Assembly (NCBI GenBank): GCA_910578495.1
Contig: CAJTRE010000047.1
Coordinates: 1-14,933 of the forward strand
Direction: 5' to 3'
Length of the DNA stretch: 14,933 nt
Source: an uncultured Dorea sp.
Lineage (GTDB): Bacteria; Bacillota; Clostridia; Lachnospirales; Lachnospiraceae
A program made the position numbers and the translations under genes. Under the pieces are notes generated by a model, which was given only the letters and a program-made list of their open reading frames with translations, did no database searches and was not told the origin of the DNA. Positions 7,906 to 14,887 of this stretch are shown in pieces (the stretch's first letter is position 1; the number at the start of each line of letters is the position of its first letter).

Positions 7906-7925
7906 AGTATTTGTAATTAAATACT
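7906..7925. promoter_or_regulatory. Candidate operator next to the sstT promoter
   Basis: A perfect inverted repeat, AGTATTT-N6-AAATACT, lies three bases upstream of the sstT -35 box. Its size and position suit a dimeric regulator. The sequence is AT-rich, so chance is a real possibility, and no regulator gene is in the window to match it to. Confidence 0.35.
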
Positions 7926-7952
7926 ATAAAAGAGGGCTTTGAGTGTGAAAAG

Positions 7953-7970
7953 TTTGTCAAATTAGACAAA
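7953..7970. promoter_or_regulatory. Candidate operator upstream of the tdh promoter
   Basis: A perfect inverted repeat, TTTGTC-N6-GACAAA, has its right edge 16 bp before the tdh -35 box, an activator-like position. The N6 spacing is the same as in the dyad at 7906-7925 and the centres are 46 bp apart, but the half-sites differ, so a common regulator is not established. Confidence 0.35.
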
Positions 7971-7986
7971 AATATTATGAAATACA

Positions 7987-8015
7987 TTGTACATGTTATA
8001 AATGAGTGTTATAAT
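7987..8015 (+). promoter_or_regulatory. Promoter for tdh-kbl
   Basis: TTGTAC (7987-7992), 17 bp, then a perfect TATAAT (8010-8015). Transcription would start near 8022. The -35 box lies within the imperfect palindrome ACATTGTACATGT. Confidence 0.82.
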
Positions 8016-8031
8016 TAAATAGATAAAATTA

Positions 8032-8049
8032 ATCGTCTGGGGAGACGAT
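8032..8049 (+). promoter_or_regulatory. Small hairpin in the tdh leader
   Basis: ATCGTCT (8032-8038) and AGACGAT (8043-8049) form a perfect 7-bp stem with a GGGG loop. It starts about 10 nt into the predicted mRNA and ends 6 nt before the ribosome binding site GGGAGG (8056-8061). No T-run follows, so it is not a terminator; 5' stabilisation or a protein-binding site are possible. Confidence 0.45.
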
Positions 8050-8070
8050 AGAAACGGGAGGTCTATTATA

Positions 8071-9132
8071 GTGGGCGAAAGAAACGATGGAATGATGTGG
8101 GCACTTGTAAAATCAAAACCAGAGGAAGGACTGTGGATGGAGAGAGTTCCGATTCCGGAAGTAGGACCGAATGACGTTAAGATCAAAATTCATAAAACTG
8201 CAATTTGTGGAACAGACGTGCATATCTATCAGTGGAATGACTGGGCGCAGCATACGATTCCGGTTGGACTTACAGCCGGACATGAGTATGTAGGTGAAAT
8301 TGTAGAAGTCGGAGCCGGTGTAGAAGGCTTCAAGATTGGTGATCTAGTATCCGGCGAGGGACATATCACTTGTGGAAAATGCAGAAACTGTCTGGAAGGA
8401 CACAAAGAGAACTGCAAAGATGCCAAGGGAGTCGGCGTAAACAGAAATGGAGCGTTTGCTGAGTATCTGGTAATCCCTTCTGCAAATGTATGGCCATGCA
8501 ATCCAAATATTCCGGAAGAGATGTATGCGATCTTTGATCCATTTGGAAATGCGACACATACTGCGCTTTCTTATGATATGCTTGGAGAGGATGTATTGGT
8601 AGCAGGAGCCGGTCCGATCGGAATTATGGCGGCAGCAATTGCTAAATTTTCAGGAGCAAGACATGTTGTTGTTACAGATTTCAACCAGTATCGTCTTGAA
8701 CTGGCTATGAAGCTTGGTGCAACAAGAGCCGTAAACTTAGGAGAAGAGAAGCTTACAGATGTAATGAAAGAAATCGGAATGACAGAAGGATTTGACGTGG
8801 GTCTTGAGATGTCCGGTTCTCAGGCAGGACTTCACGATATGATCCATAGCATGAAACATGGTGGAAAGATTGCACTTCTTGGACTTCAGAGAACAGACGC
8901 AACGGTTGACCTTGAGACAGTAATCTTCAATGGATTAAACCTTCGTGGTATCTATGGAAGAAAAGTATGGGATACATGGTACAAGATGTCTACAATGCTT
9001 CAGGCTGGCTTAGACATTTCTGAGATCATTACACATCACTTCGATATCAAAGATTACGAGAAGGGATTTGAGGCAATGATTTCTGGTGAATCCGGAAAGG
9101 TTATTCTTGACTGGGCACATGTAAACGACTAA
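8071..9132 (+). CDS. tdh: L-threonine 3-dehydrogenase (zinc, MDR type)
   Basis: Oxidises L-threonine with NAD+ to 2-amino-3-oxobutyrate, the first step of threonine breakdown to glycine. A member of the zinc medium-chain dehydrogenase family, 353 residues. Visible: catalytic zinc Cys C46 in AICGTD, H71-E72 in AGHEYVGE, the four structural-zinc cysteines C101, C104, C107 and C115, and the Rossmann loop GAGPIG at 179-184. The GTG start is chosen because GGGAGG (8056-8061) is 9 nt upstream; ATG codons at 8092 and 8095 would match the shortest family N-terminus but have only a weak site. Other zinc polyol dehydrogenases are similar, but the kbl gene 25 bp downstream and the divergent threonine importer make Tdh the firm choice. 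Confidence 0.95.
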   Translation: MGERNDGMMWALVKSKPEEGLWMERVPIPEVGPNDVKIKIHKTAICGTDVHIYQWNDWAQHTIPVGLTAGHEYVGEIVEVGAGVEGFKIGDLVSGEGHITCGKCRNCLEGHKENCKDAKGVGVNRNGAFAEYLVIPSANVWPCNPNIPEEMYAIFDPFGNATHTALSYDMLGEDVLVAGAGPIGIMAAAIAKFSGARHVVVTDFNQYRLELAMKLGATRAVNLGEEKLTDVMKEIGMTEGFDVGLEMSGSQAGLHDMIHSMKHGGKIALLGLQRTDATVDLETVIFNGLNLRGIYGRKVWDTWYKMSTMLQAGLDISEIITHHFDIKDYEKGFEAMISGESGKVILDWAHVND

Positions 9133-9157
9133 AAACTGTGAAAGGAAGTATAAAAAA

Positions 9158-10351
9158 ATGGCGCGTAAAAATGATATTTTAAGCATTTACACAAAAGAAG
9201 TAGAAGGAATTAAAGAAGCAGGTCTTTTTAAAGGTGAGGCTCCTTTTGTATCTCCACAGGGTGCAAGAGTGAAGATGGAAGACGGAAGAGAACTTCTTTG
9301 TATGTGTGCAAACAACTACTTAGGACTTGGAGACAATCCACGTCTGATCGAAGCGGCTAAGAGAACCTATGATGAGAAAGGATACGGAGTTGCATCTGTA
9401 CGTTTCATTTGTGGAACACAGGATATTCATAAGAAGTTAGAGAAGAAGATTTCTGATTTCCTTGGAACAGACGATACGATTCTTTACTCTTCTTGTTTCG
9501 ATGCAAACGGCGGATTATTTGAGACAATTCTGACTGCTGACGATGCAGTTATCAGTGACGAGTTGAACCATGCTTCTATTATTGATGGCGTTCGTCTTTG
9601 TAAAGCAAAACGTTTCCGTTATAAAAATAATGATATGGAAGATCTGGAAGCAAAATTAAAAGAGGCGGATGAAGCCGGTGCAAGAATAAAACTCATTGCA
9701 ACAGACGGTGTATTCTCTATGGACGGAATCATCTGTAACTTAAAAGGCGTTTGTGATCTTGCTGACAAATATAATGCGCTCGTTATGGTTGATGACAGCC
9801 ATGCAGTAGGTTTTGTAGGAAAGACAGGACGTGGAACAGCAGAACATTGTGGCGTTCAGGGGCGTGTGGATATTATCACCGGAACATTAGGAAAAGCTCT
9901 TGGCGGAGCATCCGGCGGATATACATCTGGACGTAAAGAGATTATTGATCTTCTTCGTCAGAGAAGCCGTCCGTACTTATTCTCTAATTCTCTTGCTCCG
10001 GCAATTGCAGGTGCGAGTATCGAACTTTTCGATATGTTAGATGAGAGTACAGAACTTCGTGATCACTTGGAAGAAGTAACTGCTTACTATCGTAAAGAAC
10101 TTGTTGATAACGAATTTGACGTCATTCCGGGAACACATCCATGTGTACCTGTTATGCTCTATGATGAGAAAACAGCGGCAGAATTTGCAAAACGCATGAT
10201 GGATAAAGGTGTTTATGTTGTAGCGTTCTCTTATCCGGTAGTTCCGAAGGGAAAAGCAAGAATCCGTACACAGGTATGTGCAAGTCATACAAAAGAAGAT
10301 ATTGATTTCATCGTTAAGTGCTTCAAAGAAGTAAGAGAAGAAATGAAATAA
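9158..10351 (+). CDS. kbl: Glycine C-acetyltransferase (2-amino-3-ketobutyrate CoA ligase)
   Basis: A PLP enzyme that cleaves 2-amino-3-oxobutyrate with CoA to glycine and acetyl-CoA, taking the unstable product of Tdh. It has 397 residues, normal for the alpha-oxoamine synthase family. PLP-site features: LNHASIIDG with H138 stacking on the cofactor, VMVDDSHAVG at 209-218 with D212 and H215, and the Schiff-base lysine K246 in TGTLGKALGG. Family members KBL, 8-amino-7-oxononanoate synthase (BioF) and ALA synthase look alike; the operon with tdh decides for Kbl. AAAGGAAG lies about 9 nt before the ATG, and only 25 bp separate it from tdh, so the two are co-transcribed. Arginine codons are almost only CGT and AGA, suggesting good expression. 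Confidence 0.96.
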   Translation: MARKNDILSIYTKEVEGIKEAGLFKGEAPFVSPQGARVKMEDGRELLCMCANNYLGLGDNPRLIEAAKRTYDEKGYGVASVRFICGTQDIHKKLEKKISDFLGTDDTILYSSCFDANGGLFETILTADDAVISDELNHASIIDGVRLCKAKRFRYKNNDMEDLEAKLKEADEAGARIKLIATDGVFSMDGIICNLKGVCDLADKYNALVMVDDSHAVGFVGKTGRGTAEHCGVQGRVDIITGTLGKALGGASGGYTSGRKEIIDLLRQRSRPYLFSNSLAPAIAGASIELFDMLDESTELRDHLEEVTAYYRKELVDNEFDVIPGTHPCVPVMLYDEKTAAEFAKRMMDKGVYVVAFSYPVVPKGKARIRTQVCASHTKEDIDFIVKCFKEVREEMK

Positions 10352-10364
10352 AATAATGAAAGTT

Positions 10365-10403
10365 ACGGGGATGCAGTATAATGAACTGCATCCCTGTTTT
10401 TCT
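10365..10403 (+). terminator. Intrinsic terminator of tdh-kbl
   Basis: GGGATGCAGT (10368-10377) pairs with ACTGCATCCC (10385-10394), extended by three further pairs including one G-T, around an ATAATGA loop. It is followed by TTTTCTTTCTG. It lies 14 bp after the kbl stop. Confidence 0.9.
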
Positions 10404-10414
10404 TTCTGTTAAAT

Positions 10415-10595
10415 TTTGTAACTATTCAGCCATAACAACTCGAGTTTCGACTGTTATACAGTCTTTTACGCTGCTTACGCAGCTAAAACTCTCGTTTATG
10501 ACTAAGCGCCATATGCTGATGATATCATACAGTCTGTTGCAAGCAAGCTTGCACATCCGGTCTGCTATATCAGCGCATGGCTGAATAGTTACAAA
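10415..10595. mobile_element. 181-bp MITE-like palindromic element
   Basis: Perfect 19-bp terminal inverted repeats (TTTGTAACTATTCAGCCAT at 10415-10433 and its complement at 10577-10595) enclose 143 bp. The interior is rich in short perfect hairpins: GACTGT-TAT-ACAGTC (10449-10463), TTTTA-C-GCTGC/GCAGC-TAAAA (10464-10488, one bulged C), TGCAAG-CAAG-CTTGCA (10538-10553), and GCTGAT (10515-10520) pairing with ATCAGC (10569-10574) around the last hairpin. No protein fits it; the one long frame across it begins inside the kbl terminator. It lies between that terminator and the ppdK promoter, so neither gene is disrupted. No clear target-site duplication is visible. A 31-bp part of its left end recurs inverted at 14788-14818. 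A non-autonomous transposable element is the simplest reading; a repeated structured RNA or nucleoid-type repeat is the alternative. Confidence 0.7.
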
Positions 10596-10621
10596 GCTTG
10601 TGTCCTAATTGCGTAAAACTC

Positions 10622-10650
10622 TTGACGAATACTGGCAAAAACAGTAAAAT
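10622..10650 (+). promoter_or_regulatory. Promoter for ppdK
   Basis: TTGACG (10622-10627), 17 bp, then TAAAAT (10645-10650), with transcription expected near 10657. It begins 26 bp after the palindromic element. The leader is about 38 nt and ends in AGGAGG. Confidence 0.75.
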
Positions 10651-10694
10651 AGATGTGCGACTTTAGAAAAAATTAGTTTAGGAGGTCATTGGAC

Positions 10695-13319
10695 ATGGCA
10701 AAATGGGTTTATATGTTTACCGAAGGTAACGCTACTATGAGAAACCTGCTTGGTGGAAAAGGAGCTAACCTTGCTGAGATGACAAGTCTTGGACTCCCAG
10801 TACCACAGGGATTCACAGTAACAACAGAGGCTTGTACACAGTATTATGAGGATGGCAGAAAGATCAATGATGAGATCATGGATCAGATTATGGAGGCTAT
10901 CGTAAAACTTGAGGCAGTTGCCGGAAAGAAGTTTGGAGATAAAGAGAATCCTCTTCTTGTATCTGTTCGTTCAGGAGCAAGAGCATCTATGCCGGGTATG
11001 ATGGATACAATCCTTAACCTTGGACTTAACGAAGAGGTTGTAGAGACATTGGCTGAGGCTTCTGGAAATGCTCGTTGGGCATGGGATTGCTATAGAAGAT
11101 TTATCCAGATGTACTCTGATGTAGTTATGGAAGTTGGTAAGAAATATTTTGAAGAGCTTATCGACAAGATGAAAGAAGAAAAAGGTGTAACTCAGGACGT
11201 AGATTTAACAGCAGAAGATTTAAAGACTCTTGCTGGACAGTTCAAAGCTGAGTACAAAGCTAAAATCGGTGAGGAGTTCCCGTCTGATGCGAAAGAGCAG
11301 TTAATGGGAGCTGTAAAAGCTGTATTCCGTTCTTGGGACAACCCTCGTGCAAACGTATATCGTCGTGACAATGACATTCCGTATTCTTGGGGAACAGCAG
11401 TTAATGTACAGATGATGGCATTTGGTAACATGGGAGACGACTGTGGTACAGGTGTTGCATTTACTCGTGATCCGGCTACAGGAGAAAATGGTTTATTCGG
11501 AGAGTTCCTTACAAATGCTCAGGGTGAGGACGTGGTTGCAGGTGTTCGTACACCAATGCATATTTCCGAGATGGAGCAGAAATTCCCAGAGGCATTCGCA
11601 CAGTTCAAAGAAGTGTGCAGCACTCTTGAGAATCACTATAGAGATATGCAGGATATGGAGTTTACTGTAGAACATGGTAAACTGTATATGCTTCAGACAC
11701 GTAATGGTAAGAGAACAGCTCAGGCTGCCCTCAAAATCGCTTGTGACCTTGTGGACGAGGGAATGAGAACAGAGGAAGAAGCAGTAGCTATGATCGATCC
11801 ACGTAACTTAGATACACTTCTTCACCCACAGTTTGATGCGGCTGCTCTTAAAGCTGCAACACCAATGGCAAAAGCGCTTGGAGCATCTCCGGGAGCTGCT
11901 TGCGGTAAAGTTGTATTTACAGCAGATGACGCTGTGGCATGGGATGCAAGAGGAGAGAAAGTTATCCTTGTTCGTCTTGAGACATCTCCAGAGGATATTA
12001 TGGGTATGAAATCTGCACAGGGTATCCTGACGGTTCGTGGTGGTATGACATCTCACGCAGCCGTTGTTGCTCGTGGAATGGGTACATGCTGTGTATCAGG
12101 ATGTGGCGATATCATTATGGATGAAGAGAATAAGAAATTTACATTAGGCGGTAAAGAGTTCCACGAGGGAGATTCTATTTCTCTTGACGGTTCTACAGGA
12201 GCTATTTACGATGGAATCATTCCGACAGTTGATGCTACAATCGCTGGTGAGTTCGGAAGAATCATGGGATGGGCTGACAAATACAGAACATTAAAGGTTC
12301 GTACAAATGCAGATACACCTGCAGACGCTAAGAAAGCCCGCGAGCTTGGAGCAGAGGGTATCGGACTTTGCCGTACAGAGCATATGTTCTTCGAAGGCAA
12401 TAGAATTGACGCATTCCGCGAGATGATTTGTTCTGAGACTGTAGAAGAAAGAGAAGCTGCACTTGAGAAAATTCTTCCAGAGCAGCAGGGAGACTTTGAG
12501 GCGCTTTATGAGGCACTTGAGGGACATCCGGTTACTATCCGTTTCCTTGATCCACCGCTTCATGAGTTCGTTCCTAATACAGAGGAAGATGTTCAGAAAC
12601 TTGCTGATGCACAGGGCAAATCTGTTGAAGCAATCAAAAACATTATTGAATCTCTTCACGAGTTTAACCCAATGATGGGACACAGAGGACTTCGTCTTGC
12701 GGTTACTTATCCGGAGATTGCAAAAATGCAGACAAAAGCTGTTATTCGTGCAGCAATCAATGTACAGAAAGCACACGCTGATTGGAATGTATGCCCGGAG
12801 ATCATGATTCCATTGTCTTGTGATTCAAAAGAGTTAAAATATGTAAAAGACATTGTAGTTGCAACTGCTGACGCTGAGATTGAGGCAGCAGGCGCTGCAT
12901 TAAAATATGAAGTTGGTACTATGATTGAGATTCCAAGAGCCGCTCTTACAGCTGATGAGATCGCAAAACAGGCAGACTTCTTCTGTTTCGGTACTAACGA
13001 TTTAACACAGATGACATATGGATTCTCTCGTGACGATGCCGGTAAGTTCTTAGATGCTTACTATGATGCAAAGATTTTCGAGAACGATCCATTTGCAAAA
13101 CTTGACCAGATTGGTGTAGGTAAATTGATGGAAACAGCTATTAAGCTTGGAAAACCAGCAAACGAGAATTTGCACGTAGGTATTTGTGGAGAGCACGGTG
13201 GAGATCCAAGTTCCGTAGAGTTCTGTCATAAGATTGGACTTGACTATGTATCTTGTTCGCCATTCCGTGTGCCGATCGCTCGTCTTGCAGCAGCACAGGC
13301 TGCTATTAACGAAAAGTAG
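10695..13319 (+). CDS. ppdK: Pyruvate, phosphate dikinase
   Basis: Interconverts pyruvate + ATP + Pi and PEP + AMP + PPi, a reversible step that in many clostridia supports PPi-linked glycolysis or PEP formation. The 874 residues equal the classic clostridial enzyme. The N-terminal ATP-grasp part starts GGKGANLAEM (20-29) and contains PLLVSVRSGARASMPGMMDT (86-105). The swivelling phosphohistidine domain has H454 in GGMTSHAAVVARGMG, followed by the TIM-barrel PEP/pyruvate domain. The catalytic Cys is C831 in ICGEHGGDPSS. The TSH form of the His motif and the length argue for PPDK over PEP synthase. AGGAGG (10680-10685) is 9 nt before the ATG at 10695; a TTG at 10689 is too close to it. Own promoter and terminator make it a single-gene unit. 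Arginine codons are nearly all CGT or AGA, a sign of high expression. No PPDK regulatory kinase gene is in the window. Confidence 0.98.
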   Translation: MAKWVYMFTEGNATMRNLLGGKGANLAEMTSLGLPVPQGFTVTTEACTQYYEDGRKINDEIMDQIMEAIVKLEAVAGKKFGDKENPLLVSVRSGARASMPGMMDTILNLGLNEEVVETLAEASGNARWAWDCYRRFIQMYSDVVMEVGKKYFEELIDKMKEEKGVTQDVDLTAEDLKTLAGQFKAEYKAKIGEEFPSDAKEQLMGAVKAVFRSWDNPRANVYRRDNDIPYSWGTAVNVQMMAFGNMGDDCGTGVAFTRDPATGENGLFGEFLTNAQGEDVVAGVRTPMHISEMEQKFPEAFAQFKEVCSTLENHYRDMQDMEFTVEHGKLYMLQTRNGKRTAQAALKIACDLVDEGMRTEEEAVAMIDPRNLDTLLHPQFDAAALKAATPMAKALGASPGAACGKVVFTADDAVAWDARGEKVILVRLETSPEDIMGMKSAQGILTVRGGMTSHAAVVARGMGTCCVSGCGDIIMDEENKKFTLGGKEFHEGDSISLDGSTGAIYDGIIPTVDATIAGEFGRIMGWADKYRTLKVRTNADTPADAKKARELGAEGIGLCRTEHMFFEGNRIDAFREMICSETVEEREAALEKILPEQQGDFEALYEALEGHPVTIRFLDPPLHEFVPNTEEDVQKLADAQGKSVEAIKNIIESLHEFNPMMGHRGLRLAVTYPEIAKMQTKAVIRAAINVQKAHADWNVCPEIMIPLSCDSKELKYVKDIVVATADAEIEAAGAALKYEVGTMIEIPRAALTADEIAKQADFFCFGTNDLTQMTYGFSRDDAGKFLDAYYDAKIFENDPFAKLDQIGVGKLMETAIKLGKPANENLHVGICGEHGGDPSSVEFCHKIGLDYVSCSPFRVPIARLAAAQAAINEK

Positions 13320-13336
13320 GTAGGAGTTCTCTTATG

Positions 13337-13376
13337 ATAAGCGTATCATTAGAAATAGTGGTACGCTTATTTTTTA
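13337..13376 (+). terminator. Intrinsic terminator of ppdK
   Basis: A 15-bp stem (13337-13351 with 13356-13370, two G-T pairs) closes a GAAA tetraloop and is followed by TTTTTATC. It begins 17 bp after the ppdK stop. No convincing promoter is visible between it and radA, so radA may rely on read-through or on a weak promoter near 13366-13400. Confidence 0.92.
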
Positions 13377-13422
13377 TCTAAATCGTATCTTTGATTGGTT
13401 GAAAATAATTGGAGGAAAATTA

Positions 13423-14778
13423 ATGGCAAAGACGAAAAAGAGTGTATTTTTCTGTCAAAATTGCGGACACGAAGAGAGTAAGTGGCTGGGACAGTGCCCC
13501 ATGTGTAAAGAGTGGAATACATTTGCTGAGGAAAAGGTAACAACTATTAAAAGTAACACCGCTAAAGTACAGAAAGAAATACAAGCGGTTACATTAACAA
13601 GTGTATCTACAGAAGAGGATGAAAGGATGACAACTGAGTTTGCGGAGCTCGACCGAGTATTGGGCGGCGGTATTGTGCCGGGGTCTTTGGTTTTGGTAGG
13701 CGGAGATCCGGGAATCGGTAAGTCTACATTGCTTTTGCAAGTGTGTCAGAAACTTTCTTCTATGAATAAAAAGATTCTATATATTTCTGGAGAGGAGTCT
13801 TTGAAACAGATTAAACTTCGGGCAAACCGCATGGGGGATTTTACTGAAAATTTATATCTGTTATGTGAGACGAATTTAGAGTTGATTCGCGGAGTTATTG
13901 AAAGGCAGAATCCGGATATGGTGGTCATTGACTCTATTCAAACCATGTATAACGAAGAAATAGGTTCTGCTCCCGGAAGCGTTTCGCAAGTGCGAGAATC
14001 TACGAATATATTAATGCAGCTTGCTAAGGGAATGAATGTCGCTATCTTTATTGTAGGACACGTAACGAAGGAAGGAACAGTGGCAGGGCCGAGAGTGTTA
14101 GAACATATGGTAGATACAGTTCTGTATTTTGAGGGAGATCGGCATGCTTCATACAGAATACTCCGGGGAGTGAAGAATCGTTTTGGTTCTACAAATGAGA
14201 TTGGTGTGTTTGAAATGCGAAAGGAAGGCTTGGTGGAAGTAGAGAATCCGTCAGAATTTATGTTGAGCGGAAAACCGGAAAATGCTTCTGGTTCTGTAGT
14301 TGCCTGCGCTATGGAGGGAACAAGGCCAATGCTTATGGAGATTCAGGCACTAGTTTGTAGAAGTAATTTTGGTATGCCAAGGCGTACGGCGGCGGGAATT
14401 GATTATAATCGTGTAAATCTTCTGATGGCTGTGTTGGAGAAAAGATTAGGGCTGCCGCTTTCTAACTATGATGCCTATGTAAATATTGCAGGAGGTATCC
14501 GTATGAATGAACCGGCAGTGGATCTTGGCATTGTTATGGCAATTGCTTCAAGCTATAAGAATAAACCGATAGCGGAAGATATGATTATGTTTGGAGAAGT
14601 AGGACTTAGTGGAGAGGTTCGTGCGGTTACCATGCCGGAGCAGCGTGTGGCAGAAGCAAGGAAGCTTGGATTTAAGACCTGCGTTATACCGGAAGTGTCG
14701 ATAAAATCTGTGGGAAAGATAGACGGAATTGACATTATTGGTGTAAAGTCTGTTAATCAAGCGATGAATCTGATATAG
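13423..14778 (+). CDS. radA: DNA repair protein RadA
   Basis: RadA (Sms) is a RecA-related, DnaB-like ATPase that promotes branch migration of recombination intermediates. It has 451 residues, the usual length. Domains in order: the N-terminal zinc finger C11-x2-C14...C25-x2-C28, the ATPase core with Walker A GGDPGIGKST at 93-102 and VVIDSIQT (Walker B) at 167-174, the RadA-specific KNRFGSTNE at 251-259, and a C-terminal Lon-protease-like domain (NIAGGIRMNEPAVDLGIVMAIAS). GGAGG (13411-13415) is 7 nt before the ATG at 13423; an in-frame TTG at 13399 precedes that site and is rejected. It follows the ppdK terminator by about 46 bp. No terminator is seen after it; instead a 31-bp repeat begins 10 bp past the stop. 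It is functionally linked to recO but distant from it here. Confidence 0.97.
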   Translation: MAKTKKSVFFCQNCGHEESKWLGQCPMCKEWNTFAEEKVTTIKSNTAKVQKEIQAVTLTSVSTEEDERMTTEFAELDRVLGGGIVPGSLVLVGGDPGIGKSTLLLQVCQKLSSMNKKILYISGEESLKQIKLRANRMGDFTENLYLLCETNLELIRGVIERQNPDMVVIDSIQTMYNEEIGSAPGSVSQVRESTNILMQLAKGMNVAIFIVGHVTKEGTVAGPRVLEHMVDTVLYFEGDRHASYRILRGVKNRFGSTNEIGVFEMRKEGLVEVENPSEFMLSGKPENASGSVVACAMEGTRPMLMEIQALVCRSNFGMPRRTAAGIDYNRVNLLMAVLEKRLGLPLSNYDAYVNIAGGIRMNEPAVDLGIVMAIASSYKNKPIAEDMIMFGEVGLSGEVRAVTMPEQRVAEARKLGFKTCVIPEVSIKSVGKIDGIDIIGVKSVNQAMNLI

Positions 14779-14787
14779 GAAATATTT

Positions 14788-14818
14788 AAACTCGAGTTGT
14801 TATGGCTGAATAGTTACA
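14788..14818 (-). repeat. Solo inverted copy of the 181-bp element's left end
   Basis: These 31 bp are the exact reverse complement of 10417-10447. They contain the CAGCCAT part of the terminal repeat (as ATGGCTGAATAGTTACA) and the 10-bp palindrome AACTCGAGTT. Identity ends at both edges, and no second terminal repeat is found on either side within the window. It starts 10 bp after the radA stop and lies 39 bp upstream of the next promoter. It may be a deleted remnant, or a site that the element family ends derive from. Confidence 0.85.
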
Positions 14819-14857
14819 TGTTAAAGAAAAAAGTTGGAAAAAAGTTACAAAAAAGTA

Positions 14858-14887
14858 TTGACAAGTTGCGACAGCTTGTGCTATTCT
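14858..14887 (+). promoter_or_regulatory. Strong promoter for a gene beyond the window, possibly a stable RNA
   Basis: A consensus TTGACA (14858-14863), 18 bp, then TATTCT (14882-14887). The 35 bp upstream carry several A-tracts (AAAGAAAAAAG, GGAAAAAAG, CAAAAAAG), like an UP element. With the absence of any start codon plus ribosome binding site before the window ends, this suggests an rRNA or tRNA operon promoter, but that is inference. Confidence 0.7.

Larger units (their letters stand above)
7766..8070. other. Divergent regulatory region between sstT and tdh
   Basis: This 305-bp gene-free stretch is AT-rich. From the sstT side it holds the sstT leader (7766 to about 7867), the sstT promoter (7874-7902), a dyad (7906-7925), an AT-rich middle, a second dyad (7953-7970), the tdh promoter (7987-8015), and the tdh leader with a hairpin (8032-8049) and ribosome binding site (8056-8061). 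The two promoters are about 85 bp apart, back to back, which would allow one regulator to serve both. Confidence 0.7.

Noticed and set aside
7766..7987. N-terminal extension of SstT using the open frame upstream of 7765
   Set aside because: The extension starts before the sstT promoter, has no ribosome binding site and would make the protein longer than the family.
10381..10584. 67-codon plus-strand open frame after kbl
   Set aside because: It starts inside the kbl terminator stem, runs through the palindromic element, has no ribosome binding site and resembles no family.
10415..14818. Composite transposon carrying ppdK-radA between the inverted repeats
   Set aside because: There is no transposase, one end is a full 181-bp element and the other only 31 bp, and the genes are core genes with ordinary codon use.
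14834..14852. GTTACAAA near 14843 as a second end of a copy of the element
   Set aside because: Only eight bases match the outermost terminal repeat, in an A-rich stretch; this is likely chance.
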